Assembly: GCA_031372145.1 (NCBI GenBank)
Contig: JANMKR010000164.1
Span: 1-19,699 of the forward strand
Direction of reading: 5' to 3'
DNA length: 19,699 nucleotides
Origin: CALMEC01 sp031372145
Lineage (GTDB): Bacteria > Actinomycetota > Thermoleophilia > Miltoncostaeales > Miltoncostaeaceae
Shown: positions 5,967 through 13,056 of the stretch, in pieces
Layout: each line of letters opens with the position of its first letter
How positions within the stretch are numbered: position 1 is the first letter of the stretch
Notes under the pieces: model-generated
What the model saw: the letters and a program-made list of their open reading frames with translations, nothing else
What the model was told of the DNA's origin: nothing
The model's database searches: none
Translations under genes and position numbers: made by a program

Positions 5967-7865
5967 GTGCCTCCGCCGACCCCATTGCTCGACACGATTC
6001 AGGCGCCGCGTGACCTCCGGCGCCTTCCGCAGCAATCATTGCGCCAGCTGGCTGACGAGCTTCGCGCGGAGATGGTCGACGCGGTTTCGGTGACGGGTGG
6101 GCATCTGGGTGCCGGGCTCGGGGTCGTCGAGTTGACCCTCGCGTTGCACTACGTCTTTGACACGCCGAACGATCGGCTCATCTGGGACGTCGGGCACCAG
6201 GCGTACCCGCACAAGATCCTGACCGGGCGTCGTGACCGCATGAAGACCCTGCGGCAGGGCGGCGGGCTCTCAGGGTTCACCAAGCGCTCCGAGAGCGAGT
6301 ACGACGCGTTCGGTGCCGGGCACTCGTCGACCTCGATCTCGGCTGGGTTGGGCATGGCCGTCGCACGTGACCTGAGCGGCGCCGCCAACAACGTGGTCTG
6401 CGTGATCGGTGACGGCGCGATGTCGGCGGGCATGGCGTACGAGGCGATGAACAACGCCGGTGCGCGCGACGAGCGGCTCGTGGTCATCCTCAACGACAAC
6501 GACATGTCCATCGCGCCCTCAGTCGGGGCGATGTCGGCGCACCTGGCGCGGCTCGTCTCGGGTGGCACCTACCGCAACATCCGTGAGGCGGGCAAGCAGC
6601 TCGCCCGTCGGTTCCCCAAGCTCGTCTATGACACCGCACAGCGGGCCGAGGCGTTCACACGCGGAATCCTCGGCGGCGGGACGCTCTTCGAGCAGCTCGG
6701 GTTCTTCTACGTCGGCCCGGTGGACGGCCACAATCTCGATCATCTCGTCCCCGTGCTTCGCAACGTCCGCGACGCCGAGACCGGGCCCATCTTGCTCCAC
6801 GTCGTGACACACAAAGGCAAGGGGTACGCCCCGGCGGAGGCCTCTGCGGACAAGTACCACGGGGTCGCCAGCTTCGATGCCGCCACCGGCAAGCAGAAGA
6901 AGTCCCCGGCCGCAGCGCCCACCTACACCCGGGTGTTCGCCGACGCGCTGGTCGCCGAGGCCCGTGTGGACGATCGGATCGTCGCGGTCGGAGCAGCAAT
7001 GCCGGCCGGCACCGGATTGGACGTATTCGGCACCGAGTTCCCGAAGCGCACGTTCGACGTCGGGATCGCCGAGCAACACGCGGTGACCTTCGCCGCCGGA
7101 CTTGCGGCCGAGGGCATGAAGCCCTTCTGCGCGATCTACAGCACGTTCTTGCAGCGTGCCTACGACCAGATCGTCCACGACGTCGCGGTCCAGCATCTGC
7201 CGGTGCGGTTCGCCATCGACCGCGCGGGGTTGGTCGGGGCGGACGGCTCGACCCACGCGGGCGCCTTCGACGTGGCGTTCCTCGCATGTCTTCCGGGTTT
7301 CGTGATCATGGCCCCGGCGGACGAGCTGGAGCTGATGCACATGGTCGCGACCGCGGCGGCTTATGACGACGGCCCGATCGCGTTGCGCTACCCGCGCGGC
7401 AACGGGGTCGGCCGCGATCTCCCCGAACGCGGCACACCCCTGGCGATCGGCCGGGGCAGGGTCGTGCGTGAGGGAACGCAGGTGGCGCTTCTCGCACTGG
7501 GCACCCGCGTCGGTCCGTGTCTTGCCGCAGCCGAGCGCCTCGATGCCGAGGGGATCTCAACGACAGTCGCCGATGCCCGGTTCGTCAAGCCACTCGACCA
7601 TGACCTGCTGATGCGCCTGGCCGCCGATCACGAGTGCCTCATCACCGTCGAAGAAGGGGCGGTGGGCGGATTCGGCAGCCACGTGCTGCACGCGCTCGCG
7701 GAGGCCGGTTGTCTGAGCAACGGCCTGCGCGTCCGTTCGATGACGCTGCCGGACCGGTTCATCGAGCAGGACACACCAGACCGGATGCTGACCCTCGCCG
7801 GGCTCGACACCGACGGGATCGTGGCGACGGTCTGCGCCACCCTCGGTCGCCCCGCGTTCGTCTGA
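5967..7865 (+). CDS. dxs: 1-deoxy-D-xylulose-5-phosphate synthase
   Basis: The 632-residue enzyme condenses pyruvate and glyceraldehyde 3-phosphate, using ThDP and Mg2+, to DXP, the first step of the MEP isoprenoid pathway. Visible hallmarks are His46 in TGGHLGAGLGVVELT, WDVGHQAYPHKILTGRRDR (73-91), GHSSTSISAGLG (118-129), the ThDP motif from GDG 148-150 to NN 162-163, and the activating Glu369 in DVGIAEQHAV. Length is normal. GTG 5967 fits a leaderless start; a TTG at 5985 (before LDTIQ) is an alternative. The wording of the protein (HKILTGRRDR, SGFTKRSESEYD, SSTSISAGLGMAV, VADARFVKPLD) follows alphaproteobacterial Dxs rather than the mycobacterial or streptomycete form. This suggests horizontal origin or a divergent actinobacterial class. 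It converges on the BtuF-like gene. Confidence 0.97.
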   Translation: MPPPTPLLDTIQAPRDLRRLPQQSLRQLADELRAEMVDAVSVTGGHLGAGLGVVELTLALHYVFDTPNDRLIWDVGHQAYPHKILTGRRDRMKTLRQGGGLSGFTKRSESEYDAFGAGHSSTSISAGLGMAVARDLSGAANNVVCVIGDGAMSAGMAYEAMNNAGARDERLVVILNDNDMSIAPSVGAMSAHLARLVSGGTYRNIREAGKQLARRFPKLVYDTAQRAEAFTRGILGGGTLFEQLGFFYVGPVDGHNLDHLVPVLRNVRDAETGPILLHVVTHKGKGYAPAEASADKYHGVASFDAATGKQKKSPAAAPTYTRVFADALVAEARVDDRIVAVGAAMPAGTGLDVFGTEFPKRTFDVGIAEQHAVTFAAGLAAEGMKPFCAIYSTFLQRAYDQIVHDVAVQHLPVRFAIDRAGLVGADGSTHAGAFDVAFLACLPGFVIMAPADELELMHMVATAAAYDDGPIALRYPRGNGVGRDLPERGTPLAIGRGRVVREGTQVALLALGTRVGPCLAAAERLDAEGISTTVADARFVKPLDHDLLMRLAADHECLITVEEGAVGGFGSHVLHALAEAGCLSNGLRVRSMTLPDRFIEQDTPDRMLTLAGLDTDGIVATVCATLGRPAFV

Positions 7866-7884
7866 GGCTGACGAGCGTTCAGCC
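7866..7884. terminator. Short hairpin between convergent dxs and the BtuF-like gene
   Basis: GGCTGA (7866-7871) and TCAGCC (7879-7884) can pair around a 7-base loop directly after the dxs stop. It sits in the 42-base gap between two convergent genes, where a bidirectional terminator would be expected. The stem is only 6 bp and has no U tract. Confidence 0.35.
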
Positions 7885-7907
7885 GCGACCTCCCATGCGG
7901 CGTGGCG

Positions 7908-8840
7908 TCAGGTCGGCGTGGGAGTGCGATCCGCAACGCGTCGAGCCGGGTGCGCAGGAATCGGATGCACGTCTGGATGCAGCGCATGCGCGGCGATCTC
8001 GAGGCTGTCGACGAGCCGGGGTCCGGGTCGGCTGAAGTAGGCGTTGCCGTCAGTCACGAAGACCTTCCCGGTGCGGACTGCCGGCAGGTCCGTCCAACCG
8101 GGCTTGGCTTCGAGGATCGGCAGGTCGTCCATCGTCCGTTCGGTCGTGTAGCCGCAACAGGACACGAACACGACGTCGGGCTGCGCATCGACGACCTGTT
8201 GCCACGTGAGTGTCCGCGACGCTTTCGCACGGGTACCCAACACGTCGATGCCACCGGCCAGCTCGATCAACTCAGGGTTCCAATGACCACCGCAAAACAG
8301 CGGATCGATCCACTCGAGGAACGCCACGCGTGGGTGCTGGTCGGGCGGGATCGTCGCGGTCCGCCGCGCCACCACGTCGACCCGTGCACGCAACCCGGCG
8401 ACGACCTCGGCCGCGACCGCGTCGCGATTCGCCGCCGTGCCCACGGCCAGAACGGCCTCGAACACCTCGTCCAGGGTCATCGGCTCCAGGTTGACCACGG
8501 GCGGGTTGCCAGGAAGCCGGCACGCGGCGTCGGTGACCTCGGCTGCGGCGACTGCGCACACGTCACACAGCGCCTGGGTCACGATCAGGTCGGGTTGCAG
8601 GGCTTCGAGGGTCGGGATGTCCAGGTGATAGAGCGCCTGCTCGGTGGACAACTGCGCTCGGACGAGCGCGTCGATCTGGCCGCTGGTCGCGTCGTGCGGG
8701 ATCAACGTCGTCGTGACCTTGGGCAGGTCGCGCACGAACGCCGGGTGGTCGCACTCGTGTGTGACACCGACCAGTTCATTCCCAAGCCCAAGTGCGCACA
8801 CGATCTCGGTCGCACTCGGCAAGAGGGAGACGATCTTCAC
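7908..8840 (-). CDS. BtuF-like cobalamin-binding / periplasmic-binding-fold protein without signal peptide
   Basis: The product is 310 residues. It begins MKIVSLLPSATEIVCALGLG and continues with LVGVTHECDHPAF, the hallmark opening of the cobalamin-binding branch of the TroA/BtuF helical-backbone binding fold. WIDPLFCGGHWNPELIELAGG, the QPDVVFVSCCGY region and GKVFVTDGNAYFSRPGPRLVDSLE complete both lobes. There is no signal peptide or lipobox, and the fold begins at residue 1, so the protein should be cytosolic rather than the bait of an ABC importer. No transporter genes adjoin it. Its exact ligand is unproven; corrinoid is suggested by family only. A GTG start at 8840 is supported by a TAnnnT box 7 bases upstream. 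The C-terminal 25 residues are Pro/Arg-rich and probably disordered. Confidence 0.85.
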   Translation of the reverse strand: MKIVSLLPSATEIVCALGLGNELVGVTHECDHPAFVRDLPKVTTTLIPHDATSGQIDALVRAQLSTEQALYHLDIPTLEALQPDLIVTQALCDVCAVAAAEVTDAACRLPGNPPVVNLEPMTLDEVFEAVLAVGTAANRDAVAAEVVAGLRARVDVVARRTATIPPDQHPRVAFLEWIDPLFCGGHWNPELIELAGGIDVLGTRAKASRTLTWQQVVDAQPDVVFVSCCGYTTERTMDDLPILEAKPGWTDLPAVRTGKVFVTDGNAYFSRPGPRLVDSLEIAAHALHPDVHPIPAHPARRVADRTPTPT

Positions 8841-8847
8841 CGGGGCG

Positions 8848-8853
8848 ACACTA
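8848..8853 (-). promoter_or_regulatory. Probable -10 box of leaderless transcript for the BtuF-like gene
   Basis: On the minus strand TAGTGT is followed by CGCCCCG and then GTG 8840. Spacing and the lack of a ribosome site match the arrangement at dxs and at the membrane protein near 1547. Confidence 0.45.
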
Positions 8854-8885
8854 GCAATGGTCTGGCGCCGACTCCCCGCCTGACC

Positions 8886-10421
8886 TCATCGTGCGAGGAC
8901 GACGGGTTCGGGCATCGCGACGATCTCGTCCTCGGTCACGTCAGGCCGCGCAGCCAGGCGCTCCTCGATCTCTCCGCGGAGTGACCAGTAGCGGCCGCCC
9001 CCGAAGCTCTCGCGCGTGCCCGCCGTGGACCCGGTGCGCGTCATTGCGCCCCAGCCCTGCTTCTTGCGCATGGCCTCCCACAGGCCCGTGATGCGCCACC
9101 ATGAGTTGAGCTGGCGGTATCCCAGGGTCTCCACAACCGAGAGATAGCAGATGCGCAGCACGTCCTTCCACCTGGGGTAGCGGTGAAAGACCAGCTCTTC
9201 GAGCACCAGTGACGAGATGGACAAGACGAGTCCGAGGCCCATCATGATCAGCAACATGAACGGTGCGAGGCTGGTGTTGAGCAACCCGCCCGCCCACATG
9301 GCGAGCGTGAGCAGGACCGCGATCCCCTCCATCGCAGGGCCGAGCAGCTCGAACAGCAGGAAGTACGGCAGCGCAAGCGTGCCCAGCGTGCCGTAGCGCG
9401 GGTTGAACAGCATTGTGCGGTGACGCGAGAGCGTGTCGTACAGGCCACGCTGCCAGCGCGTGCGCTGACGGCGCAGCACGCTGAGGCTCTCCGGCGCCTC
9501 AGTCCAGCACACGGCGTCGGGAACGAATTCGACGCGGTACGGGCGGTCCTGCTCGATCATCACGCGCTGCATGCGGACGACCAACTCGGCGTCCTCACCG
9601 ATGGTGTGCGCATAGCCGCCGACCTCGACGACGATGTCCTTGCGGAAGATGCCGAACGCACCCGACACGATCAACAAGGCGTTGAGGCGGCTCCAGCTGC
9701 AGCGGCCGACCAGAAACCCACGCATGTACTCGACGATCTGGAAGCCCGGGATGTGCTTTCTCGGGATTCCGGCGCCCGTCAGCGTGCCCCGCGCAAACGT
9801 CGATCCGTTGGCGATGCGGACGATGCCGCCGGTGGCGATGACCACGTCCGGGCGAAGCACGAACGGCTCAATCGCGCGCAGCAGCGCGTCCGGCTCCAGG
9901 ATCGAGTCCGCGTCGATGCCGCACACCAGCGGGTATCGCGATGCGTTGATGCCGGCATTGAGCGAGTCGGCCTTGCCCCCATTCTCCTTGTCGATGACGA
10001 TCAGCTCGGGGTACGCGCGCGACTGATAGATGCCGCGGATGGCTTGGGTCTGGATGGTGTTGGGCGGGTCACGGTCGAGCGGCTCCAAGCCGTAGGCCTC
10101 GACGACCTGCTGGAGCGTGTCGTCCTTGGAGCCGTCGTTGATGACGATGACCTCGAACTCCGGGTATCGCAGCCCAAGCAGCGACGCGACCGACTCCACG
10201 ATGGCGGCGGACTCGTTGTAGGCGGGCAGCAACACGGACACGGGTGGTGTCAGCGGGAACGTGAACATGTCCTCGCCGATGTCGGCTTTGCGGCTGAGGG
10301 CGTGGTCGTAGACCTCGCGGGCGGCCACGGCGGTCAGCGCGAGTGAGGCGATGGCGAGCATCGCGAAGTAGAACGCCACGATGCCGGCGAGCACCAGGAT
10401 GGCGATGATCAGCCAACTCAT
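8886..10421 (-). CDS. Processive GT2 family glycosyltransferase, membrane-bound (polysaccharide synthase type)
   Basis: The product is 511 residues. One N-terminal membrane helix (about 4-33) precedes a cytoplasmic GT-A domain with VSVLLPAYNE (61-70), VINDGSKDD (93-101), DKENGGKADSLNAG (144-157), the DxD motif GIDADS (168-173), the acceptor-site GEDAEL (275-280) and QRTRW (319-323). Several C-terminal membrane helices follow (about 345-430). This order of motifs (D, DxD, ED, QxxRW) is that of processive synthases of the hyaluronan, poly-N-acetylglucosamine and cellulose group. It builds a chain from a nucleotide sugar and threads it across the membrane; sugar and product are unknown. Start ATG 10421 has GGAGG about 8 bases upstream and overlaps the HEAT gene stop by 4 bases (ATGA), so the two are translated together. 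The longer open frame upstream is antisense shadow. Confidence 0.92.
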   Translation of the reverse strand: MSWLIIAILVLAGIVAFYFAMLAIASLALTAVAAREVYDHALSRKADIGEDMFTFPLTPPVSVLLPAYNESAAIVESVASLLGLRYPEFEVIVINDGSKDDTLQQVVEAYGLEPLDRDPPNTIQTQAIRGIYQSRAYPELIVIDKENGGKADSLNAGINASRYPLVCGIDADSILEPDALLRAIEPFVLRPDVVIATGGIVRIANGSTFARGTLTGAGIPRKHIPGFQIVEYMRGFLVGRCSWSRLNALLIVSGAFGIFRKDIVVEVGGYAHTIGEDAELVVRMQRVMIEQDRPYRVEFVPDAVCWTEAPESLSVLRRQRTRWQRGLYDTLSRHRTMLFNPRYGTLGTLALPYFLLFELLGPAMEGIAVLLTLAMWAGGLLNTSLAPFMLLIMMGLGLVLSISSLVLEELVFHRYPRWKDVLRICYLSVVETLGYRQLNSWWRITGLWEAMRKKQGWGAMTRTGSTAGTRESFGGGRYWSLRGEIEERLAARPDVTEDEIVAMPEPVVLAR

Positions 10422-11623
10422 GCCACGGCCTCCACCGGCGGCGCGGCGAGGGTCAGCAGCTCTCCCCAGGCGCGGGACCCGACGGATTCCAGCACCTGCA
10501 GGATCGTCGTCAGCTCGTCGCGGCGACCGCGTTCGAGTGCCAGGGTGATGCGCCGCTCGATCCCGCCGGTACGCTCGAGCCACTCGAGGCAGGCCGACTT
10601 GGCGCGACGTGCGCCGGGTGTGTCGTCGTGGTCGCGCAAGATCCGCCAACCGAACACGCCGCCGGACGGCAGGCGACACAGCGACTCGGCCGCGCGGTAG
10701 CTGACCCAGTACTCGGGATCACGGGTCATGCTCGTCAGGACGCGGGCCGCGCCGTCACCCAGGATCTGACCCAGGCCGGTGGCGGCGGCCGCACGTACGA
10801 TCGACTCGTCGTCGACGGACAAGCGGATCAGTCGCTCGGGGGCGACCTCGACCGGGGCGCTTGCGTTGGCTGCGATTTCGGCGATCGCCAGCAGCCCTTC
10901 GCGCCGCACGAGGGCGCTCGCGTCGTCGAGGGTGGTCATCAGCGCCGGGACGGCCAGCGTCGAGCGACGCATCCCGAGCACCTTCGCAACCAGCTCGCGA
11001 ACGGTTTCGTCGCGATGCCGCAGGCAGTCGATCAGGGCCGGGTCCGCCGCAGTGTCCAGATGGAGGAGTGCACCGGACAGAATTCCGCGTGGAACCCGCC
11101 GCAGTTCGATTGCCTCCACCAACGCCGGAACCTCGTGCTCGGTCGCGACGTGTCCGAGGGCCGTGGCGCAGGCGTCACGGACCCGGTACCGCCCATCCCG
11201 CAGGCCGTAGGCCAACGCTTGGGCTGCTCGACGGCTTCCCATTCGGCCCAGGAGCGCTGCGGCCTCGGCACGCCGCCACGACCGGTTGGTCGGTCGCAGC
11301 AGGATGCGCGTCGTCTCGACGACGAACCCGTTGGTCTCAAGCCACTGCACGGCCCGGTCGCGACGCTGCCCGGCCAGCGCAAACGTGGCCTCGATCACCA
11401 TGTCGCGCGCGACCCGGCGGCGCCGACCGGAACGCGGTGCGGCTGGTGGCACGGCGTCCAAGACGACCGACGACGGCAGCTTCGCCAACGCTGCGCGCAC
11501 CGGCCGGTCGAGGCGTTCGCCGACCTGCCGACGGAGCTTCCAGGAGACGATCATGATGATGCAGGCGATGAGTATCATCGCGAAGCCGTAGAGCACGACG
11601 TACACGGCCAGACTCGCGTTCAT
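10418..11623 (-). CDS. Membrane-anchored HEAT-repeat protein
   Basis: The product is 401 residues. A single N-terminal helix (about residues 6-28, rich in Ile, Val and Met) is followed by a basic stretch (WKLRRQVGERLDRP). About 300 residues of HEAT/PBS-lyase-like helical repeats follow, seen as RRAEAAALLGRMGSRRAAQAL, YRVRDACATALGHV, ETVRELVAKVLGM and ALVRREGLLAIAEIAA. HEAT solenoids are protein-binding scaffolds and have no catalytic site. It lies between a response regulator and a polysaccharide synthase, with 4-base ATGA overlaps on both sides and GGAG ribosome sites. The likely role is therefore a membrane adaptor that links the regulator to the synthase. That role is inferred. No PBS-lyase enzyme activity is implied. 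Confidence 0.85.
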   Translation of the reverse strand: MNASLAVYVVLYGFAMILIACIIMIVSWKLRRQVGERLDRPVRAALAKLPSSVVLDAVPPAAPRSGRRRRVARDMVIEATFALAGQRRDRAVQWLETNGFVVETTRILLRPTNRSWRRAEAAALLGRMGSRRAAQALAYGLRDGRYRVRDACATALGHVATEHEVPALVEAIELRRVPRGILSGALLHLDTAADPALIDCLRHRDETVRELVAKVLGMRRSTLAVPALMTTLDDASALVRREGLLAIAEIAANASAPVEVAPERLIRLSVDDESIVRAAAATGLGQILGDGAARVLTSMTRDPEYWVSYRAAESLCRLPSGGVFGWRILRDHDDTPGARRAKSACLEWLERTGGIERRITLALERGRRDELTTILQVLESVGSRAWGELLTLAAPPVEAVA

Positions 11624-12636
11624 CGCAGCCGCTCCAGGTGTGCAGCGTCAGCGGCCGCCGCGAGCCACACCGTCCCGAGCGGGTCGATCGTCGGGATGCC
11701 CGAGAATTCGTGCACAGATGGCGTGAGCACCTGGCCGAGGACCCGGCTCCAGCGGGTGACGTTGGCGTCAGGCTGTTGCTCGGGGCCGAGTACCGCGCGC
11801 AGTCGATTGGTCCAGCCGCCCGGCGCCCCTGGAGCGCTGCGAGGTCGGCGGGGTGCGTGCGGTGCGAAGGTGTCGGTCATGATCGTGTGCCAAAAACCTG
11901 GCAGCACCGCGGCCGGTCCGAATTGGGAACGGTGGCGCAGGAGCGCTTCGTTGCCGATCGCGCGCTGGACGGCCGCAAGCGCGTCGGGTGGTGTCACGTC
12001 GATCACCGCCGGAACCGTTTCGGCCCCGTCGCGCAGCAGCGCGCGGATCGTGTCCTCCCAGAGCAGGCGCATCGCGGCCGCTGCGGGACGGGCGGTGGAA
12101 GGGTCACCCTGCAGACCTGCGACGCAGGCGGTGACGAGGTCGCAAAAGAGCTCCTGGACCTGTGCGGCGCGTGCCGGTTCGGTACCGCGGCGGGTGAGTG
12201 CTTCCTCGGCGAGCCGCTCGATTGCGAGGGTTGCCCAGAGCGGCCCGAGCACGTCGACATACCGGGCCGGTTCGATCTCGGTCAGCAGTCGATTGATCGT
12301 CGCGAGCAGCTCGTCGGGGGCGACGGGTTTTTCGACGTAGGCGTCCGCGCCGGCCTCGAGCGCGTTGAGGCGATCGGTCACACGGGTGCGCGCGCTGATC
12401 ATCACGATCGCCGGGTGCCAGCCATCCTGCTGGCGTACGCGTCGGACAACCTCCAGCCCGCGCGCAAGCGGCATCATGACGTCGAGCAGCAGCGCCGCGG
12501 GCCGCTCGTCCAGTGCGATGTCCAATGCCGCCATGCCGTCACCAGCCTCGAGGACCGTGTGATCGGCCCGCTCGAGTTCGTCACGGATGATGGCGCGGAA
12601 CAGCTGGTCGTCGTCTGCGACGAGGATCGTCGCCAT
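11620..12636 (-). CDS. Response regulator with N-terminal receiver and an unrecognised C-terminal domain
   Basis: The product is 338 residues. Residues 1-118 are a complete CheY-like receiver: acidic cluster Asp8-Asp10 (VADDDQL), phosphoacceptor Asp52 (ALLLDVMMPL), Ser81 (MISART) and Lys103 (VEKPVAPDEL). The remaining 220 residues show no HTH, GGDEF, EAL or kinase motif. They are Ala/Leu-rich helices (about 120-235) followed by a basic Pro-rich segment near 255-275 and a tail. This argues for a protein-protein output rather than DNA binding. It is the first gene of the RR-HEAT-GT2 operon, with ATG 12636 preceded by GGAG at 4 bases. No sensor kinase is nearby. Phosphorylation would presumably control the synthase through the HEAT protein; this is inference. 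Confidence 0.88.
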   Translation of the reverse strand: MATILVADDDQLFRAIIRDELERADHTVLEAGDGMAALDIALDERPAALLLDVMMPLARGLEVVRRVRQQDGWHPAIVMISARTRVTDRLNALEAGADAYVEKPVAPDELLATINRLLTEIEPARYVDVLGPLWATLAIERLAEEALTRRGTEPARAAQVQELFCDLVTACVAGLQGDPSTARPAAAAMRLLWEDTIRALLRDGAETVPAVIDVTPPDALAAVQRAIGNEALLRHRSQFGPAAVLPGFWHTIMTDTFAPHAPRRPRSAPGAPGGWTNRLRAVLGPEQQPDANVTRWSRVLGQVLTPSVHEFSGIPTIDPLGTVWLAAAADAAHLERLR

Positions 12637-12657
12637 GGAGCTCCAGGTGGGAGGGGA

Positions 12658-12687
12658 AGGCTACGCGGACGCCAGGTCCGGCGTCAG
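12658..12687 (-). promoter_or_regulatory. Candidate promoter of the RR-HEAT-GT2 operon
   Basis: On the minus strand CTGACG (12687-12682) and TAGCCT (12663-12658) are separated by 18 bases, a plausible -35/-10 pair. This puts the transcription start about 15-20 bases before ATG 12636 and leaves the GGAG ribosome site in the leader. A GGCCGC/GCGGCC inverted repeat at 12698-12711 lies just upstream. Confidence 0.35.
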
Positions 12688-12764
12688 CTGCGTTATCGGC
12701 CGCAAGCGGCCAGAACAAGAGGGTTTCGCCGCCGTCGCGCCGGCCGCGCCGAACGCGCGCAAAT

Positions 12765-12796
12765 GGCCAATTGGCCGTGACGCGACGGCCAATTGG
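12765..12796. promoter_or_regulatory. Tandem CCAATTGG palindromes, candidate operator
   Basis: GGCCAATTGGCC (12765-12776) is a perfect 12-bp palindrome, and GGCCAATTGG recurs at 12787-12796. The CCAATTGG cores are centred 22 bp apart, two helical turns, so two dimers could sit on the same face. The pair lies between the divergent RR-HEAT-GT2 operon and the small gene at 12834, and its AT-rich core stands out from the surrounding GC-rich sequence. The binding protein is unknown. Confidence 0.5.
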
Positions 12797-12833
12797 TCTT
12801 GCGGGGTGGCCGATGCGCGGGCAAGGTCCGGGA

Positions 12834-13040
12834 GTGAGCGATTCGTCACCCGGCCCAGCGACCTGGGAGACCCGCAACTCCGCCCGCCCTGAGGGGCTCT
12901 GGTACTTGCGACACGCGGCGGTGCTGGCGCGGTGGCCGATCCTGGACGAGCCCTGGGCGCGGCGGATCGAGGAGCGGCGAGTCGGGATCGAGGAGCCAGA
13001 GCGTGGCGACATCACGTTCTTCCATGGCGCCGGGCGCTGA
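12834..13040 (+). CDS. Small hypothetical protein (68 aa)
   Basis: The GTG start at 12834 gives 68 residues beginning (V/M)SDSSPGPATWE; an ATG at 12813 would add seven. AAGG lies about 7 bases before the GTG. The frame has strongly GC-biased third positions over its full length, which supports coding. The peptide is rich in Trp, Arg and Glu (LWYLRHAAVLARWPILDEPW, then RRIEERRVGIEEPERGD) and ends in FHGAGR. It has no membrane helix or signal and no family I recognise. It is divergent from the RR-HEAT-GT2 operon and convergent with the LLM-ligase gene, whose stop is 16 bases away. The paired CCAATTGG palindromes lie about 40 bases upstream. Confidence 0.5.
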   Translation: MSDSSPGPATWETRNSARPEGLWYLRHAAVLARWPILDEPWARRIEERRVGIEEPERGDITFFHGAGR

Positions 13041-13056
13041 CGCGCGCCGCCGGCAT

